Shown piece after piece: positions 42,294 through 51,184 of a stretch of 64,000 nucleotides of DNA; position 1 is the first letter of the stretch; each line of letters opens with the position of its first letter. The DNA is from Risungbinella massiliensis (GTDB taxonomy: Bacteria > Bacillota > Bacilli > Thermoactinomycetales > Thermoactinomycetaceae), in assembly GCF_000942395.1 (NCBI RefSeq), contig NZ_LN812103.1, positions 563,394 through 627,393 on the forward strand, given 5' to 3'. Position numbers and translations under genes: made by a program. The notes below the pieces were generated by a model. That model was not told the DNA's origin, did no database searches, and worked only from the letters and a program-made list of their open reading frames with translations.

Positions 42294-44243
42294 TTGCTAG
42301 ACGACCGAAAGACTCAAATACTTCTCTCTCTAATCAAAACGGATCATGTCTTATCCGTTCAAGATTGGGTGGAGGAACATCAAGTATCAGACAAAACTAT
42401 TCGCAAAGACTTACAAGTGATCTCCGACTGGTTAACCAAATCTGGATATTTACTAAAAGTAATTCGACGGCCTGGAATTGGAGTCTACTTGGAAGGAGAC
42501 GATTTCGAGAAAAAATTAGCATTACAACAGATAAAACAAGGTTCTCCGCCTCTTTCTCCATACGATACAGAGGAAAGACGAAATCGAATATATCTCTTTT
42601 TATTACAGGCAGAAAAACCAGTGACAACAGAGCAACTCGCAATTAACTTCTATGTGAGTAAGTCGTCTTTGTATACGGATTTAACGGAGGTAGAACAACG
42701 GGCTAGGAAAGATGGCCTTTCTCTTATTCGTAGGCCCAACTATGGAGTAGAGATTCAAGGTTTGGAGCGGAGACGGCGTTGCGCCATTCAACTAGTGGTG
42801 GAAAGGCTTATACAGGGTCCTTGGAAATTGAATCTAGAAGGTCTGTTTCCTTCTGTACCATTTTCCTTGATTAAAGGTCTATTACGGATTGCAGAAAAAG
42901 AACATATCTATTCTCTCTCAGAGGAATCATTTCAAAGAATCATCATTCATATCGTAGTCATGCTACGCAGAGTGAAACTGAAACAAATAGTTCAGATGGA
43001 TGAGCAAGAAATGATAGATCTAGAAAAGGGACCTGAAGCCAAGATTGTCCAAGAATTGGTACAGAAATTAGAGCATGATTTCGCGCTTCGGATACCAAGA
43101 GAAGAGCGAGCTTATCTGACTATCTATTTTGCTGGAGCAAAATTAAGGAACCTTAATCCGCATAGCACCACTTCAGAAGTTACTTTCGTCGAACCAGCAC
43201 CAGAAGCGATGAAACAAGCAAAACTTTTGATTCAACGAGTAGCCAACTACTTGGAAGTTCCAATACAAGATGATCAGACACTCCAATATTCGTTGGCATT
43301 GCATCTTTATTCGGCTATCAATCGACTGCGACATGAAGTGATCTTTCCTAACCCCTTGCTTCAGCAGATCAAAGAAACGTATCGAGTGATGTTTGAAACA
43401 ATTCTTGCGGTTCTCCCAAACTATGAACAAGAACTTGGGGTGTCGTTTACAGAAGATGAAGTTGGTTATTTAACGTTACATTTTCAAGCGGCATTGGAAC
43501 GAATGGAGAATAAGGAAGACCAATACAGTGCTCTATTGGTTTGTACGACTGGCATTGGAACACTTCAACTTCTCTCATCCAAAATTCAGAAACGCTTTCC
43601 TATGATTCAAATCGCGGATACGATTGCCAGCTATGAGCTAGAAGAGGCACTTGAACGGCATGAACCAGACATGATCATCAGTACGATTAAACTACCTCAG
43701 CTAACCAAAGTGCCACATATTGTGGTTAGTCCGATTTTAACCCAAGAGGAGCAAGACTTGGTACAAGCGTTGGTCTTCTCTTCTAGACAGAAGGCGAAAC
43801 GATCATACCCAACTATAAGTTCTATGCTAGAGGCAGAGCGCATTTTTTTGGATGTGGATCTTCTGGATCAATCGTCCGTTATTCATTATTTATGGAAAGT
43901 GATGTATGACCAAGGCTATGTTACTTTTGACTATAAAGAAACTGCTTTGCATCGGGAAGAACTCTCTAGTACAGCTATTGGGAACCAAGTGGCGATCCCA
44001 CATGGATCAGTCGAAGAGAGCTTACGTTCTGGAATTGCGCTAGTAAGATTAAAACAATCGATTCTATGGGGAACAGAAGAGGTTCGATTTGTTATCTTGT
44101 TTGCTTGCGAATCAGGAGAAAAACATCTAATGAAAGATTTTTTTCAGGAATTAGATCAATTGCTTGAAGATAAGCATCTCCTAAGTCAGATGTTATTAGC
44201 AGATAATGCGGAGGATTTTCTTGCGCTAATTCCAGATAAATAG
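42294..44243 (+). CDS. BglG/MtlR-family PRD transcriptional activator with EIIB and EIIA domains
   Basis: The regulator has an N-terminal HTH pair (VLSVQDWVEEHQVSDKTIRKDLQVI), two PTS regulation domains (roughly residues 185-290 and 300-400), an EIIB-like domain with the phosphorylatable cysteine in LLVCTTGIGTLQLL, and a C-terminal EIIA-like domain with the histidine in VAIPHGSVEES. It should activate the PTS genes behind it when the sugar is present. The frame opens at 42234, but the TTG at 42294 has GGTGAG just before it and leaves the cre site outside the coding part; the start is uncertain. Confidence 0.85.
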   Translation: MLDDRKTQILLSLIKTDHVLSVQDWVEEHQVSDKTIRKDLQVISDWLTKSGYLLKVIRRPGIGVYLEGDDFEKKLALQQIKQGSPPLSPYDTEERRNRIYLFLLQAEKPVTTEQLAINFYVSKSSLYTDLTEVEQRARKDGLSLIRRPNYGVEIQGLERRRRCAIQLVVERLIQGPWKLNLEGLFPSVPFSLIKGLLRIAEKEHIYSLSEESFQRIIIHIVVMLRRVKLKQIVQMDEQEMIDLEKGPEAKIVQELVQKLEHDFALRIPREERAYLTIYFAGAKLRNLNPHSTTSEVTFVEPAPEAMKQAKLLIQRVANYLEVPIQDDQTLQYSLALHLYSAINRLRHEVIFPNPLLQQIKETYRVMFETILAVLPNYEQELGVSFTEDEVGYLTLHFQAALERMENKEDQYSALLVCTTGIGTLQLLSSKIQKRFPMIQIADTIASYELEEALERHEPDMIISTIKLPQLTKVPHIVVSPILTQEEQDLVQALVFSSRQKAKRSYPTISSMLEAERIFLDVDLLDQSSVIHYLWKVMYDQGYVTFDYKETALHREELSSTAIGNQVAIPHGSVEESLRSGIALVRLKQSILWGTEEVRFVILFACESGEKHLMKDFFQELDQLLEDKHLLSQMLLADNAEDFLALIPDK

Positions 44244-44287
44244 ATATTAAGACAATACAAGATATAGAAAAAGAGGAGAGAGAAACG

Positions 44288-45691
44288 ATGAAGATTTTAG
44301 CGGTTACTGCTTGTCCTGCTGGAATTGCTCATACCTATATGGCAGCAGAGAAGTTAGAGCGTACTGCCAAAGAATTAGGGATCGAGGTCAAAGTGGAAAC
44401 ACAAGGCTCTATTGGTGCAGAGAATGTATTGACGGAAGAAGACGTGGCATCAGCGGATGGGATTATTTTGGCTGTAGATAAAGAAGTAGATAAATCACGT
44501 TTTATAGGAAAGCCTGTTTTGGAATGCAAAGTAGCAGATGCGATCAAAAAACCAACCGATTTGCTGAAGCGTTTTGAATCCCAAGAGGTGCCAGTATTAG
44601 GTGGTAAGAAGGAAACGGTTTCGAAAGAAGAAGTAACGAAATCAAAAGAAGATAAAGGGAAAGGACCGATCTACCGAGCATTAATGAATGGTGTTTCTTA
44701 TATGATTCCCTTTGTCGTAATCGGTGGGCTACTCATCGCGATCTCTCTTGGGTTAGGCGGACAACCAACTCCGGAAGGTCTTGCCGTTCCAGAAGGTACA
44801 TTCTGGTACTCCGTTCTGAAAGTAGGGGAAGCAGCCTTTACCTTTATGATTCCGATCATGGCAGGGTTCATTGCCGTAAGTATTGCCGACCGTCCAGGAT
44901 TGGCACCTGGGATGATTGGCGGTTTTATCGCTGCAAATGGATCTTTTTACAATAGTGAAGCAGGTGCTGGATTTTTAGGTGGAATTGTAGCTGGATTTTT
45001 AGCAGGTTATATCGCGAAAGCAATCAAGTCTCTCAAAGTTCCAAAAGTGATCCAACCGATTATGCCGATTCTGGTTATTCCATTATTTACGTCATTAATC
45101 GTAGCAGCCATCTTTATTTATGTGCTTGGTACACCGATTGCAGGTTTGATGACTGGCTTAACAGACTTCTTGCAAGGTATGCAAGGTTCTAGCAAGATTC
45201 TCTTAGCTCTGATCTTGGGAGCGATGATCTCTTTTGATATGGGAGGACCAGTGAACAAAGTGGCTTTCCTATTTGGAGCAGCGATGATTGGTGCAGGTCA
45301 ACCATTTATTATGGGGGCTCTTGCTGCTGCAATCTGTACTCCTCCGCTTGGAATGGGTCTGGCTACACTACTTGCAAAACATAAGTATCAAAAAGAAGAA
45401 AAAGAAGCTGGGAAAGCAGCACTGGCAATGGGTCTAGTCGGTATTACGGAAGGGGCGATTCCATTTGCCGCTGCTGATCCAATCCGAGTTATTCCTAGTA
45501 TTATGGTCGGCTCCATGACGGCTTCTGTCATTGCGATGCTAAGTAATGTAACAGACAGTGTACCTCATGGTGGTCCAGTCGTTGCCTTGTTCCAAGCTGT
45601 CACTAATGTGCCTATGTTCTTCGTGGCAATTGTAGTAGGAACGGTTGTAACAGCACTTGTTGTCAATGCCTTAAAAAAACCAGTAGCGTAA
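44288..45691 (+). CDS. PTS fructose/mannose-type transporter subunit EIIBC
   Basis: This permease imports and phosphorylates a sugar. Residues 1-100 form the fructose-type EIIB domain with the active cysteine in AVTACPAGIAHTYMAAEKLE. After a charged linker, residues about 125-467 form EIIC with many helices, including SFDMGGPVNKVAFLFG and GLVGITEGAIPFAAADPIRVIP. AGAGGAGAG precedes the ATG. No kinase or isomerase gene is linked, so the sugar (fructose, mannose or a derivative) cannot be named. Confidence 0.92.
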   Translation: MKILAVTACPAGIAHTYMAAEKLERTAKELGIEVKVETQGSIGAENVLTEEDVASADGIILAVDKEVDKSRFIGKPVLECKVADAIKKPTDLLKRFESQEVPVLGGKKETVSKEEVTKSKEDKGKGPIYRALMNGVSYMIPFVVIGGLLIAISLGLGGQPTPEGLAVPEGTFWYSVLKVGEAAFTFMIPIMAGFIAVSIADRPGLAPGMIGGFIAANGSFYNSEAGAGFLGGIVAGFLAGYIAKAIKSLKVPKVIQPIMPILVIPLFTSLIVAAIFIYVLGTPIAGLMTGLTDFLQGMQGSSKILLALILGAMISFDMGGPVNKVAFLFGAAMIGAGQPFIMGALAAAICTPPLGMGLATLLAKHKYQKEEKEAGKAALAMGLVGITEGAIPFAAADPIRVIPSIMVGSMTASVIAMLSNVTDSVPHGGPVVALFQAVTNVPMFFVAIVVGTVVTALVVNALKKPVA

Positions 45692-45704
45692 GAGGTGGAA
45701 ACAA

Positions 45705-46154
45705 ATGAAGTTATCCAGTTTACTAACGGAGGATCTAATCACATTACATTTACAGAGCACAGATAAAGATGCGGCAATGAACGAACTTGCTCAGCTTTTA
45801 GATCAAGCAGGCGTTCTGTCTAGTGTAGATGGCTATTTGGAAGCATTGCATCAAAGGGAAAAGCAAGGCAGTACTGGAATTGGTTTTGGGATTGCAATTC
45901 CACACGGCAAATCCGATGCAGTAAAAGAACCAAGAGTGGCGTTTGGTCGTACTAGTGGAATTGATTGGGATAGTCTCGATGGAGAACCCGCTCAACTGAT
46001 TTTTATGATAGCTGTACCTGCTGAGCAAGCAGGAGATGAGCATCTTCGAATCCTCCAAGCTCTGTCACGAAAATTGATTGATGATGAGTTTAGAGAAGCC
46101 TTGTTAGCTGCTGATTCTAAAGAGAAGGTAATACAATTGCTCCATGCAGTATAA
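45705..46154 (+). CDS. PTS fructose-type EIIA component
   Basis: The 149-residue EIIA protein passes the phosphoryl group from HPr to EIIB. The active histidine lies in GIGFGIAIPHGKSDAVKEP (about residue 67), with the rest of the family pattern (LIFMIAVPAEQAGDEHLRILQALSRKL). It starts 13 bases after EIIBC behind AAGAGGTGG, so the two are co-translated. The terminator at 46217-46250 ends the operon. Confidence 0.92.
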   Translation: MKLSSLLTEDLITLHLQSTDKDAAMNELAQLLDQAGVLSSVDGYLEALHQREKQGSTGIGFGIAIPHGKSDAVKEPRVAFGRTSGIDWDSLDGEPAQLIFMIAVPAEQAGDEHLRILQALSRKLIDDEFREALLAADSKEKVIQLLHAV

Positions 46155-46216
46155 ATGATTTTTTAGGTGCGGTTCGTACAATCTGTTTAGAGAGATAAAA
46201 AAAGTTGCCTTAGAGC

Positions 46217-46252
46217 AAAAAGCCATCCATAATAATAAGGGTGGCTTTTTGC
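46217..46252 (+). terminator. terminator of the PTS operon
   Basis: AAAAAGCCATCC pairs with GGGTGGCTTTTT. Confidence 0.8.
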
Positions 46253-46356
46253 CATTTCATATTGTTTTTGTGACCCCTTTTAGAAAGGGAAAATATACTG
46301 GGGTATAGCGGATAACATAACGAAGTGAAATAGAATATAGGAGGGTGGAAACCACG

Positions 46357-47085
46357 ATGGATGTTTTTTTAGGAAGCTTTATTTCTGCTTTTGCTACCGG
46401 ACTGGGAGCTATCCCAATTCTCTATTTTAATCATCTACCTCATCGTGTACGTGATATTTTAATTGCCTTGACTGCTGGGATTATGGTAGCAGCTTCTACT
46501 TTTAGTCTCCTACCTGAAGCGCTTCAGTCTTCTAATATTTGGGTGGTATCTATAGGGGTCTTGATCGGAACCTTGTTGATGTTTTTCTTGGAATGGGCTA
46601 TTCCTCATGTGGATTTGGAAAGAGGTCCCAGTTCTCTGCAAATTGACCCAAAAGCGCTCTTTATCATTGCAGCGATTACTTTGCATAACGTACCAGAGGG
46701 TTTGTCTGTAGGGGTTAGTTATGCTGGGGATAATGGATCCTCCTTAGGTGTTCTAGTCTCGATCGCAATTGGACTTCAAAACATGCCAGAAGGATTTTTA
46801 GTTGCATTGTACTTGGTAAATCAAAACATATCTCGTTGGAAAGCACTTGGATTAGCTACTATGACAGGTGCAATCGAACTAATAGCTGCTTTGGGAGGAT
46901 ATTTTTTGACCAATTGGTTTGATCAGCTTGTCCCATATGGTCTTTCCTTTGCTGCAGGTGCGATGCTTTATATTGTCTATAAAGAATTGATTCCAGAAAG
47001 CCATGGACATGGTTATGAACGTCCAGCAACTTTCGCCTTTATTATGGGCTTACTTTTGATGATTTTTTTAACTAAATCGATCTAA
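46357..47085 (+). CDS. ZIP family divalent metal transporter (ZupT-like)
   Basis: The 242-residue protein has about eight membrane helices. The metal-site motifs of the ZIP family are present: AITLHNVPEGLSVGV in helix IV and IGLQNMPEGFLVAL in helix V, plus EALQ and ELIPESHGHG near the end. It probably takes up zinc, or exchanges a related divalent ion. The ATG at 46357 is preferred (GGAGGG 11 bases upstream); a GTG at 46345 overlaps the SD. Confidence 0.88.
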   Translation: MDVFLGSFISAFATGLGAIPILYFNHLPHRVRDILIALTAGIMVAASTFSLLPEALQSSNIWVVSIGVLIGTLLMFFLEWAIPHVDLERGPSSLQIDPKALFIIAAITLHNVPEGLSVGVSYAGDNGSSLGVLVSIAIGLQNMPEGFLVALYLVNQNISRWKALGLATMTGAIELIAALGGYFLTNWFDQLVPYGLSFAAGAMLYIVYKELIPESHGHGYERPATFAFIMGLLLMIFLTKSI

Positions 47086-47182
47086 TGGTGATTGTGATAG
47101 AAAATGAACGGGGATGTTATGAGTAAGGTAGTGATACACTGCTTACCCTAATCTCTAACGAAGTTGTGGTATATTCAATGTA

Positions 47183-47239
47183 TGCATAATAAAATAGCCG
47201 ACCTCTACAGGGAGTTCTCTAATAGGAGATCACCAAGTG
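47183..47239 (-). terminator. terminator of the small zinc-ribbon gene
   Basis: On the minus strand GCCGATCTC and GAGGTCGGC pair (one G-U) around an internal hairpin, followed by TATTTTATT. Confidence 0.5.
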
Positions 47240-47298
47240 AGATCGGCGTGGGGTACCGTGAAACTTTGCAACGCCATCATGTTCACCTCAGGAATGGA

Positions 47299-47442
47299 TT
47301 AGATTCGAGAAGATTTCTTTTGGTCTTGCAAGCAACTCGCACAAACTAGAAGGTTCCGGAAAACGCCATTGACATGAGAGCGAGTCTCGTGAGTTGCAGT
47401 GCGTTTACTACAATTCTCACAACGGTATTCAGTATGTTTCAT
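47299..47442 (-). CDS. 47-residue zinc-ribbon protein
   Basis: Read on the minus strand, GAGGTGA 7 bases before an ATG opens a 47-codon frame with two CxxC knuckles, CENC at residues 8-11 and CASC at 34-37, separated by 22 residues (TATHETRSHVNGVFRNLLV). The pattern recalls the N-terminal zinc ribbon of McsA-type adaptors (CxxC, x~20, HVNG, CxxC). The tail is lysine-rich. It was found by reading the gap between the ZIP and peptidase genes; a possible terminator lies downstream. Confidence 0.6.
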   Translation of the reverse strand: MKHTEYRCENCSKRTATHETRSHVNGVFRNLLVCASCLQDQKKSSRI

Positions 47443-47522
47443 AAGATTCACCTCGCTTCTAAAACTATATTATATCATAATGAATGCAGATTACAAGAAT
47501 TCATTTAAAAGGAGCTTCTTTT

Positions 47523-48632
47523 ATGGAACAACGTATGAATCAATTAGCAAAACGACTTCAGATGGAAGGTGTGGACTTTGCTTTTCTCACCTCACCGTAC
47601 AGTATTTTTTATTATACCAATTACTATACCGATCCCCACGAACGACTGGTTGCTCTCTACCTTCATCAGAACGGCACCAAAGTTTTGATCTGTCCTGCGA
47701 TGGAGGTAGAACAAGTTCGTAGTGTAGGCTGGGAAGAAGCTATTCTTGCCTATGATGATGTACAAAATCCTTGGAAAATGTTTCAAGAATCTTACATAAC
47801 ACCGTTATCAAGCCACACCCTAAAAATTGCGGTGGAGAAAGAACATCTTACGTTTGCTCGTTTGGAACAGTTACAAGAATTTTTAGCAGATGCGACATTT
47901 GTAGGTGCAGAACCTGCTGTTCTAGCGCAACGACTCGTAAAAGATGAGATCGAAGTGCAAAAGATGCGAGAAGCAGCACGGATGGCAGATTATGCAATTG
48001 AAGAAGCGATTAAGATGCTGAAAACCGGGATTACCGAGTTAGAAATGGTCGCAAAGATTGAGATGTTAATGAAGATGCAAGGAGCAGAACAGATGTCCTT
48101 TCCGACGACAGTGCTCTTTGGAGAGAAGTCTGCCATGCCTCATGGCAAACCAGGTAAACGAAAGTTGCAAGAGGGAGATATCGTCTTATTCGATCTTGGG
48201 GTTGTTCTAAACGGCTACTGTTCGGATATTACTCGTACTGTAGCGTATGGTTCGATTACCGACAAACAAAAAGAAATTTATCTAACAGTACTAGAAGGCC
48301 AGTTGGCTGCATTAGAGGTAAGTCGCCCTGGAACTGTTATGCGTGAGGTTGATTTAGCAGCTCGTAGTGTTATTACAAACGCTGGTTATGGCGACTACTT
48401 TATGCATCGTGTAGGACATGGACTCGGTATTGATGTGCATGAGGCTCCTTCGCTTCATTCGGAAAATACAGATCTTCTAGTCCAAGGGATGACCTTTACG
48501 ATCGAACCTGGTATTTACATTCCAAACGTTGGGGGAGTTCGTATTGAAGATGATGTCTTGATTACTCAGAATGGGTATGAGACTTTAACCAAATATCCAA
48601 AAGAGCTACAAGTTATTCCTGTTTCTCGCTAG
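47523..48632 (+). CDS. Xaa-Pro aminopeptidase family (M24) metallopeptidase
   Basis: The 369-residue protein has a creatinase-type N-domain (residues 1-130) and a pita-bread catalytic domain. The five metal ligands are visible: Asp in LFDLGVVLNGYCSDITRTVAYG (two), His in HRVGHGLGIDVHEAPS, Glu in FTIEPGIYIP and Glu in VRIEDDVLIT. It should remove an N-terminal residue ahead of proline, dipeptides included. The ATG at 47523 has AAAAGGAG 8 bases upstream. Confidence 0.93.
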   Translation: MEQRMNQLAKRLQMEGVDFAFLTSPYSIFYYTNYYTDPHERLVALYLHQNGTKVLICPAMEVEQVRSVGWEEAILAYDDVQNPWKMFQESYITPLSSHTLKIAVEKEHLTFARLEQLQEFLADATFVGAEPAVLAQRLVKDEIEVQKMREAARMADYAIEEAIKMLKTGITELEMVAKIEMLMKMQGAEQMSFPTTVLFGEKSAMPHGKPGKRKLQEGDIVLFDLGVVLNGYCSDITRTVAYGSITDKQKEIYLTVLEGQLAALEVSRPGTVMREVDLAARSVITNAGYGDYFMHRVGHGLGIDVHEAPSLHSENTDLLVQGMTFTIEPGIYIPNVGGVRIEDDVLITQNGYETLTKYPKELQVIPVSR

Positions 48633-48639
48633 CCATTTT

Positions 48640-48695
48640 AACCTCCTTTCGCTATAGCATACACTTAAGGTGCTTTGATACGAAAGGGGGTTTAT
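48640..48695 (+). terminator. terminator after the M24 peptidase
   Basis: AACCTCCTTTCG pairs with CGAAAGGGGGTTT across a 29-base loop. Confidence 0.65.
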
Positions 48696-48791
48696 TCTGA
48701 AAAATTTCTCATTTTACTGAATTGTTTAGTTTAGAAGAATGTTATTCTAGAACGAGTTGAATTTTTGTATGTACTATGAAAGGGGAATAAA

Positions 48792-49231
48792 ATGCCGATT
48801 TTCTTTTATCGTGTGAATGAAGATTATGGTTGTTTCTCCAATTTTGCAGCATATCCAATAGAGTTAGATAAACTTAAATGGCCTACGACGGAACATTATT
48901 TTCAAGCTCAAAAGTTTATCAGAACTGCGCCAGAGCATGCGATGCGAATTCAATCAACTTCATCTCCTATGGAAGCTGCCAACATGGGTAGATCAAGGGA
49001 CTATCCAATGCGCTCCGACTGGGAGGATGTAAAAGTAAGCATCATGAAAAAAGCAGTTCGAGTTAAGTTTCAAACGTATCCAGAACTACAGCAGATTCTT
49101 TTAGCTACAGGTGATGAAGAAATCTTGGAGAAAACGAACGTAGACCATTTCTGGGGGATTGGAAGTCGGGTAATGGTCAGAATATGTTAGGAAAGATTCT
49201 AATGGAAATAAGAAAGGAAATTCGAAATTAG
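48792..49231 (+). pseudogene. NADAR (YbiA/DUF1768) family protein, frameshifted near the end
   Basis: The frame from 48792 encodes YGCFSNFAAYPIELDKLKWP, TTEHYFQAQKF and a C-terminal DHFWGIGS, the pattern of NADAR proteins, which act as N-glycosidases on riboflavin intermediates or ADP-ribose. After GIGS the frame ends early at 49190, but one base over it continues as GNGQNMLGKILMEIRKEI to 49231, the normal family ending. One extra base near 49162-49168 explains this: a recent frameshift or a sequencing error. AAAGGGGAA precedes the ATG. Confidence 0.75.
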
Positions 49232-49319
49232 AATATATATGTTATACTACATACGGATTAAAACCTTTTTGTTTAAAATAAATTGATGTTTAATTATATT
49301 TTTTGCAGGAGTGGACCCT

Positions 49320-49931
49320 ATGCTGCAATATGCCATTGACTTTCTGCAGGAGTATGGAATTTGGGGACTATTTCTTGCGACAGCAATAGAAGCCTCCTCG
49401 CTTCCTTTTCCCGGAGCTTTTTTTATGCTCTTTTTTGGATTAGTCGTCCAAGGGAGTGCCTGGCAGATGATATTGATCTCATTAATCAACAGCCTGATAT
49501 TTACACTATTTAGCTTGATCCCTTTTTGGATTGGAACGAAGATTCAAAACTTCTCTCGGAAAAAGATAGATCCTAGTAAGGTAGAAAAGGCACAGAAGTG
49601 GTTCCAGAAATATGGGGTGTGGAGTATTGCGCTTTCTCGACCTCTCAGTATTGGGAACTACATCTCTTATATTGCGGGACTTTCTAATATTCCAATGAGA
49701 CGCTATGCCTTATTTACCTTTATTGGAACCTTTCCATGGAGTACCATTCTACTATTTGTAGGAAGGACGGGGAGTGTAGAGAGTCTCAAGCTGTTCTTAG
49801 CAAAATTACAGCAATTTGGTTGGTACGTAGTAGCAGTTGGCGTAGCGGTAGCTGCAGTTTGGGGCTTTATTGCATGGCGGAGAGCAAAGAAGAAAAAAGA
49901 GAAAGTCTCGATACAACATGAAAATGCATAA
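49320..49931 (+). CDS. DedA family membrane protein
   Basis: The 203-residue protein carries the DedA (SNARE-associated) pattern: FLQEYGIWGLFLATAIEASSLPFPGAF, then the re-entrant/amphipathic centre WFQKYGVWSIALSRPLSIGNYISYIAGL and a final TM with a lysine-rich tail (WRRAKKKKEK). DedA proteins act as lipid (polyprenyl phosphate or phospholipid) flippases. AGGAG stands 8 bases before the ATG at 49320. A terminator follows at 49943-49980. Confidence 0.88.
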   Translation: MLQYAIDFLQEYGIWGLFLATAIEASSLPFPGAFFMLFFGLVVQGSAWQMILISLINSLIFTLFSLIPFWIGTKIQNFSRKKIDPSKVEKAQKWFQKYGVWSIALSRPLSIGNYISYIAGLSNIPMRRYALFTFIGTFPWSTILLFVGRTGSVESLKLFLAKLQQFGWYVVAVGVAVAAVWGFIAWRRAKKKKEKVSIQHENA

Positions 49932-49942
49932 CGATTGGTTTT

Positions 49943-49982
49943 GATGACTTCTGTATAAAGATCGGGAGTCGTCTTTTATTTT
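49943..49982 (+). terminator. terminator after dedA
   Basis: GATGACTT pairs with GAGTCGTC (two G-U) followed by TTTTATTTT. Confidence 0.6.
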
Positions 49983-50018
49983 ATAAGTAACTTTTTAAAT
50001 GCCCTATTAACGCTATAA

Positions 50019-50045
50019 AAACCGTAGATAATTTCTCTACGGTTT
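50019..50045 (-). terminator. terminator of the decayed 50.1-kb gene
   Basis: On the minus strand AAACCGTAGA and TCTACGGTTT form a perfect 10-bp stem followed by TTATAG-type T-rich sequence. Confidence 0.65.
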
Positions 50046-50085
50046 CCATCATCACCAACCTGTACGTGGTCTGTTTTGCAATGTA

Positions 50086-50327
50086 TCAATTGTTTTGTGT
50101 TATGTCAGATATTAGGGATTTGATCAGGGGCATTTTGTCTAAACGCTCCATTAGGGGTTTGATTTGTTGTAATGTTTGGATAGAATTAGCTAACTCACGA
50201 CCGCAAGAGTTTAACTCTGAGTCAATCTTGTCACAGACTCGGTGAATTTTAGATTGCGTAATATTATCGATTTTCCATTAAAATTTTGTCTATTTCATTA
50301 ATCTGTTTTGCTTACAAAAAATGACAT
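50086..50327 (-). pseudogene. decayed small gene with two frameshifts
   Basis: AAAGGG and ATG (50327) open MSFFV; the next frame gives QINEIDKILMEN; a third continues to 50086 as KIHRVCDKIDSELNSCGREL, NSIQTLQQIKPLMERLDKMP. Put together these read as one helical protein of about 80 residues broken by two shifts. A matching terminator lies downstream. Family unknown. This accounts for most of the gap between dedA and the lipoprotein gene. Confidence 0.35.
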
Positions 50328-50427
50328 ATTGCAATCCCTTTTATTTGCTTTTCAATCTTCTTCCCTATCTTATCATAATGGATTTAAAAATCTTTGAATA
50401 AATAAACCACCTTAAATTAGGGTCTTA

Positions 50428-50994
50428 TTATGGCGTTAGTTGAATATGGATTTGAGATTCGGTAGTCTCCTTTTCTCCGTCCGTTCCTTGGAAACGATAA
50501 TTTGCAAGTGATTGATTGGGTACGTCGAAAACGAGGTAACCAATTCTGGTTCCGTGAGCGCTGATTCCTTGTGAAAGCAATTCTACATGTTCCTCGCTAT
50601 CTTCTTTTACCCAATTATCTGCAATTCGATCAGGGAGATATTGTTTGCTGTTTAGATCGATCAAACTCATTTGATCAGTTGATAGTCGGATGCTTTCATT
50701 AGATCGATTATGAACTTTTACTTTTAATACTAGAAAGGTTCCGTTTTTGGGAGTGAGTAATTTGCTCTTGTTTTTCTCATCGAAATCGCTTTGTATGGAT
50801 GTCTCTTGTCGAATATTTAGAAGTTCGTACTCTATTTCTCCTGCTATTTGGGGATCTCCAAGCGTAGCCTCTTTCGTCTCGTTTTTATTTAGAAATGTGT
50901 TTGGTTCGTTTGGATCACTTACAGCATTAGAGGAAGCTTGGCAAGCAGTTAGGAACATTAGAGATAATAAGAAGATGATCAAGTAAATTCGCAT
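50428..50994 (-). CDS. DUF4352-type lipoprotein
   Basis: From the ATG at 50994 (GGAGGG 9 bases upstream) the 188-residue protein has a lipoprotein signal peptide with lipobox LTAC, then a beta-rich domain of the DUF4352 immunoglobulin-like kind (GTFLVLKVKVHNRSNESIRLSTDQMSLIDLNSKQY and GYLVFDVPNQSLANYRF). It should sit on the outer face of the membrane. DUF4352 proteins are frequent in Firmicutes, with roles mostly unknown. It is monocistronic. Confidence 0.8.
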   Translation of the reverse strand: MRIYLIIFLLSLMFLTACQASSNAVSDPNEPNTFLNKNETKEATLGDPQIAGEIEYELLNIRQETSIQSDFDEKNKSKLLTPKNGTFLVLKVKVHNRSNESIRLSTDQMSLIDLNSKQYLPDRIADNWVKEDSEEHVELLSQGISAHGTRIGYLVFDVPNQSLANYRFQGTDGEKETTESQIHIQLTP

Positions 50995-51184
50995 AAAATA
51001 GTTCCCTCCTGCACGTATTGTAACGCAATTATTTTGCTTAGGGCACATCATTTTTTTGATTCGAGAATGGAGTTTCGTTCCTTTGTCAATCCTCAGAAAG
51101 AATGGTATATTTATTGCCAAATGAAGGTCGAGTGATAGCATATCATATTGTGAGATCTCGATCTCAAGATCGACGGAAAATGAG

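Noticed and set aside
47164-47349. Plus-strand frame of 61 codons before the M24 peptidase
   Set aside because: No SD, and it overlaps the better-supported minus-strand zinc-ribbon gene and its terminator.
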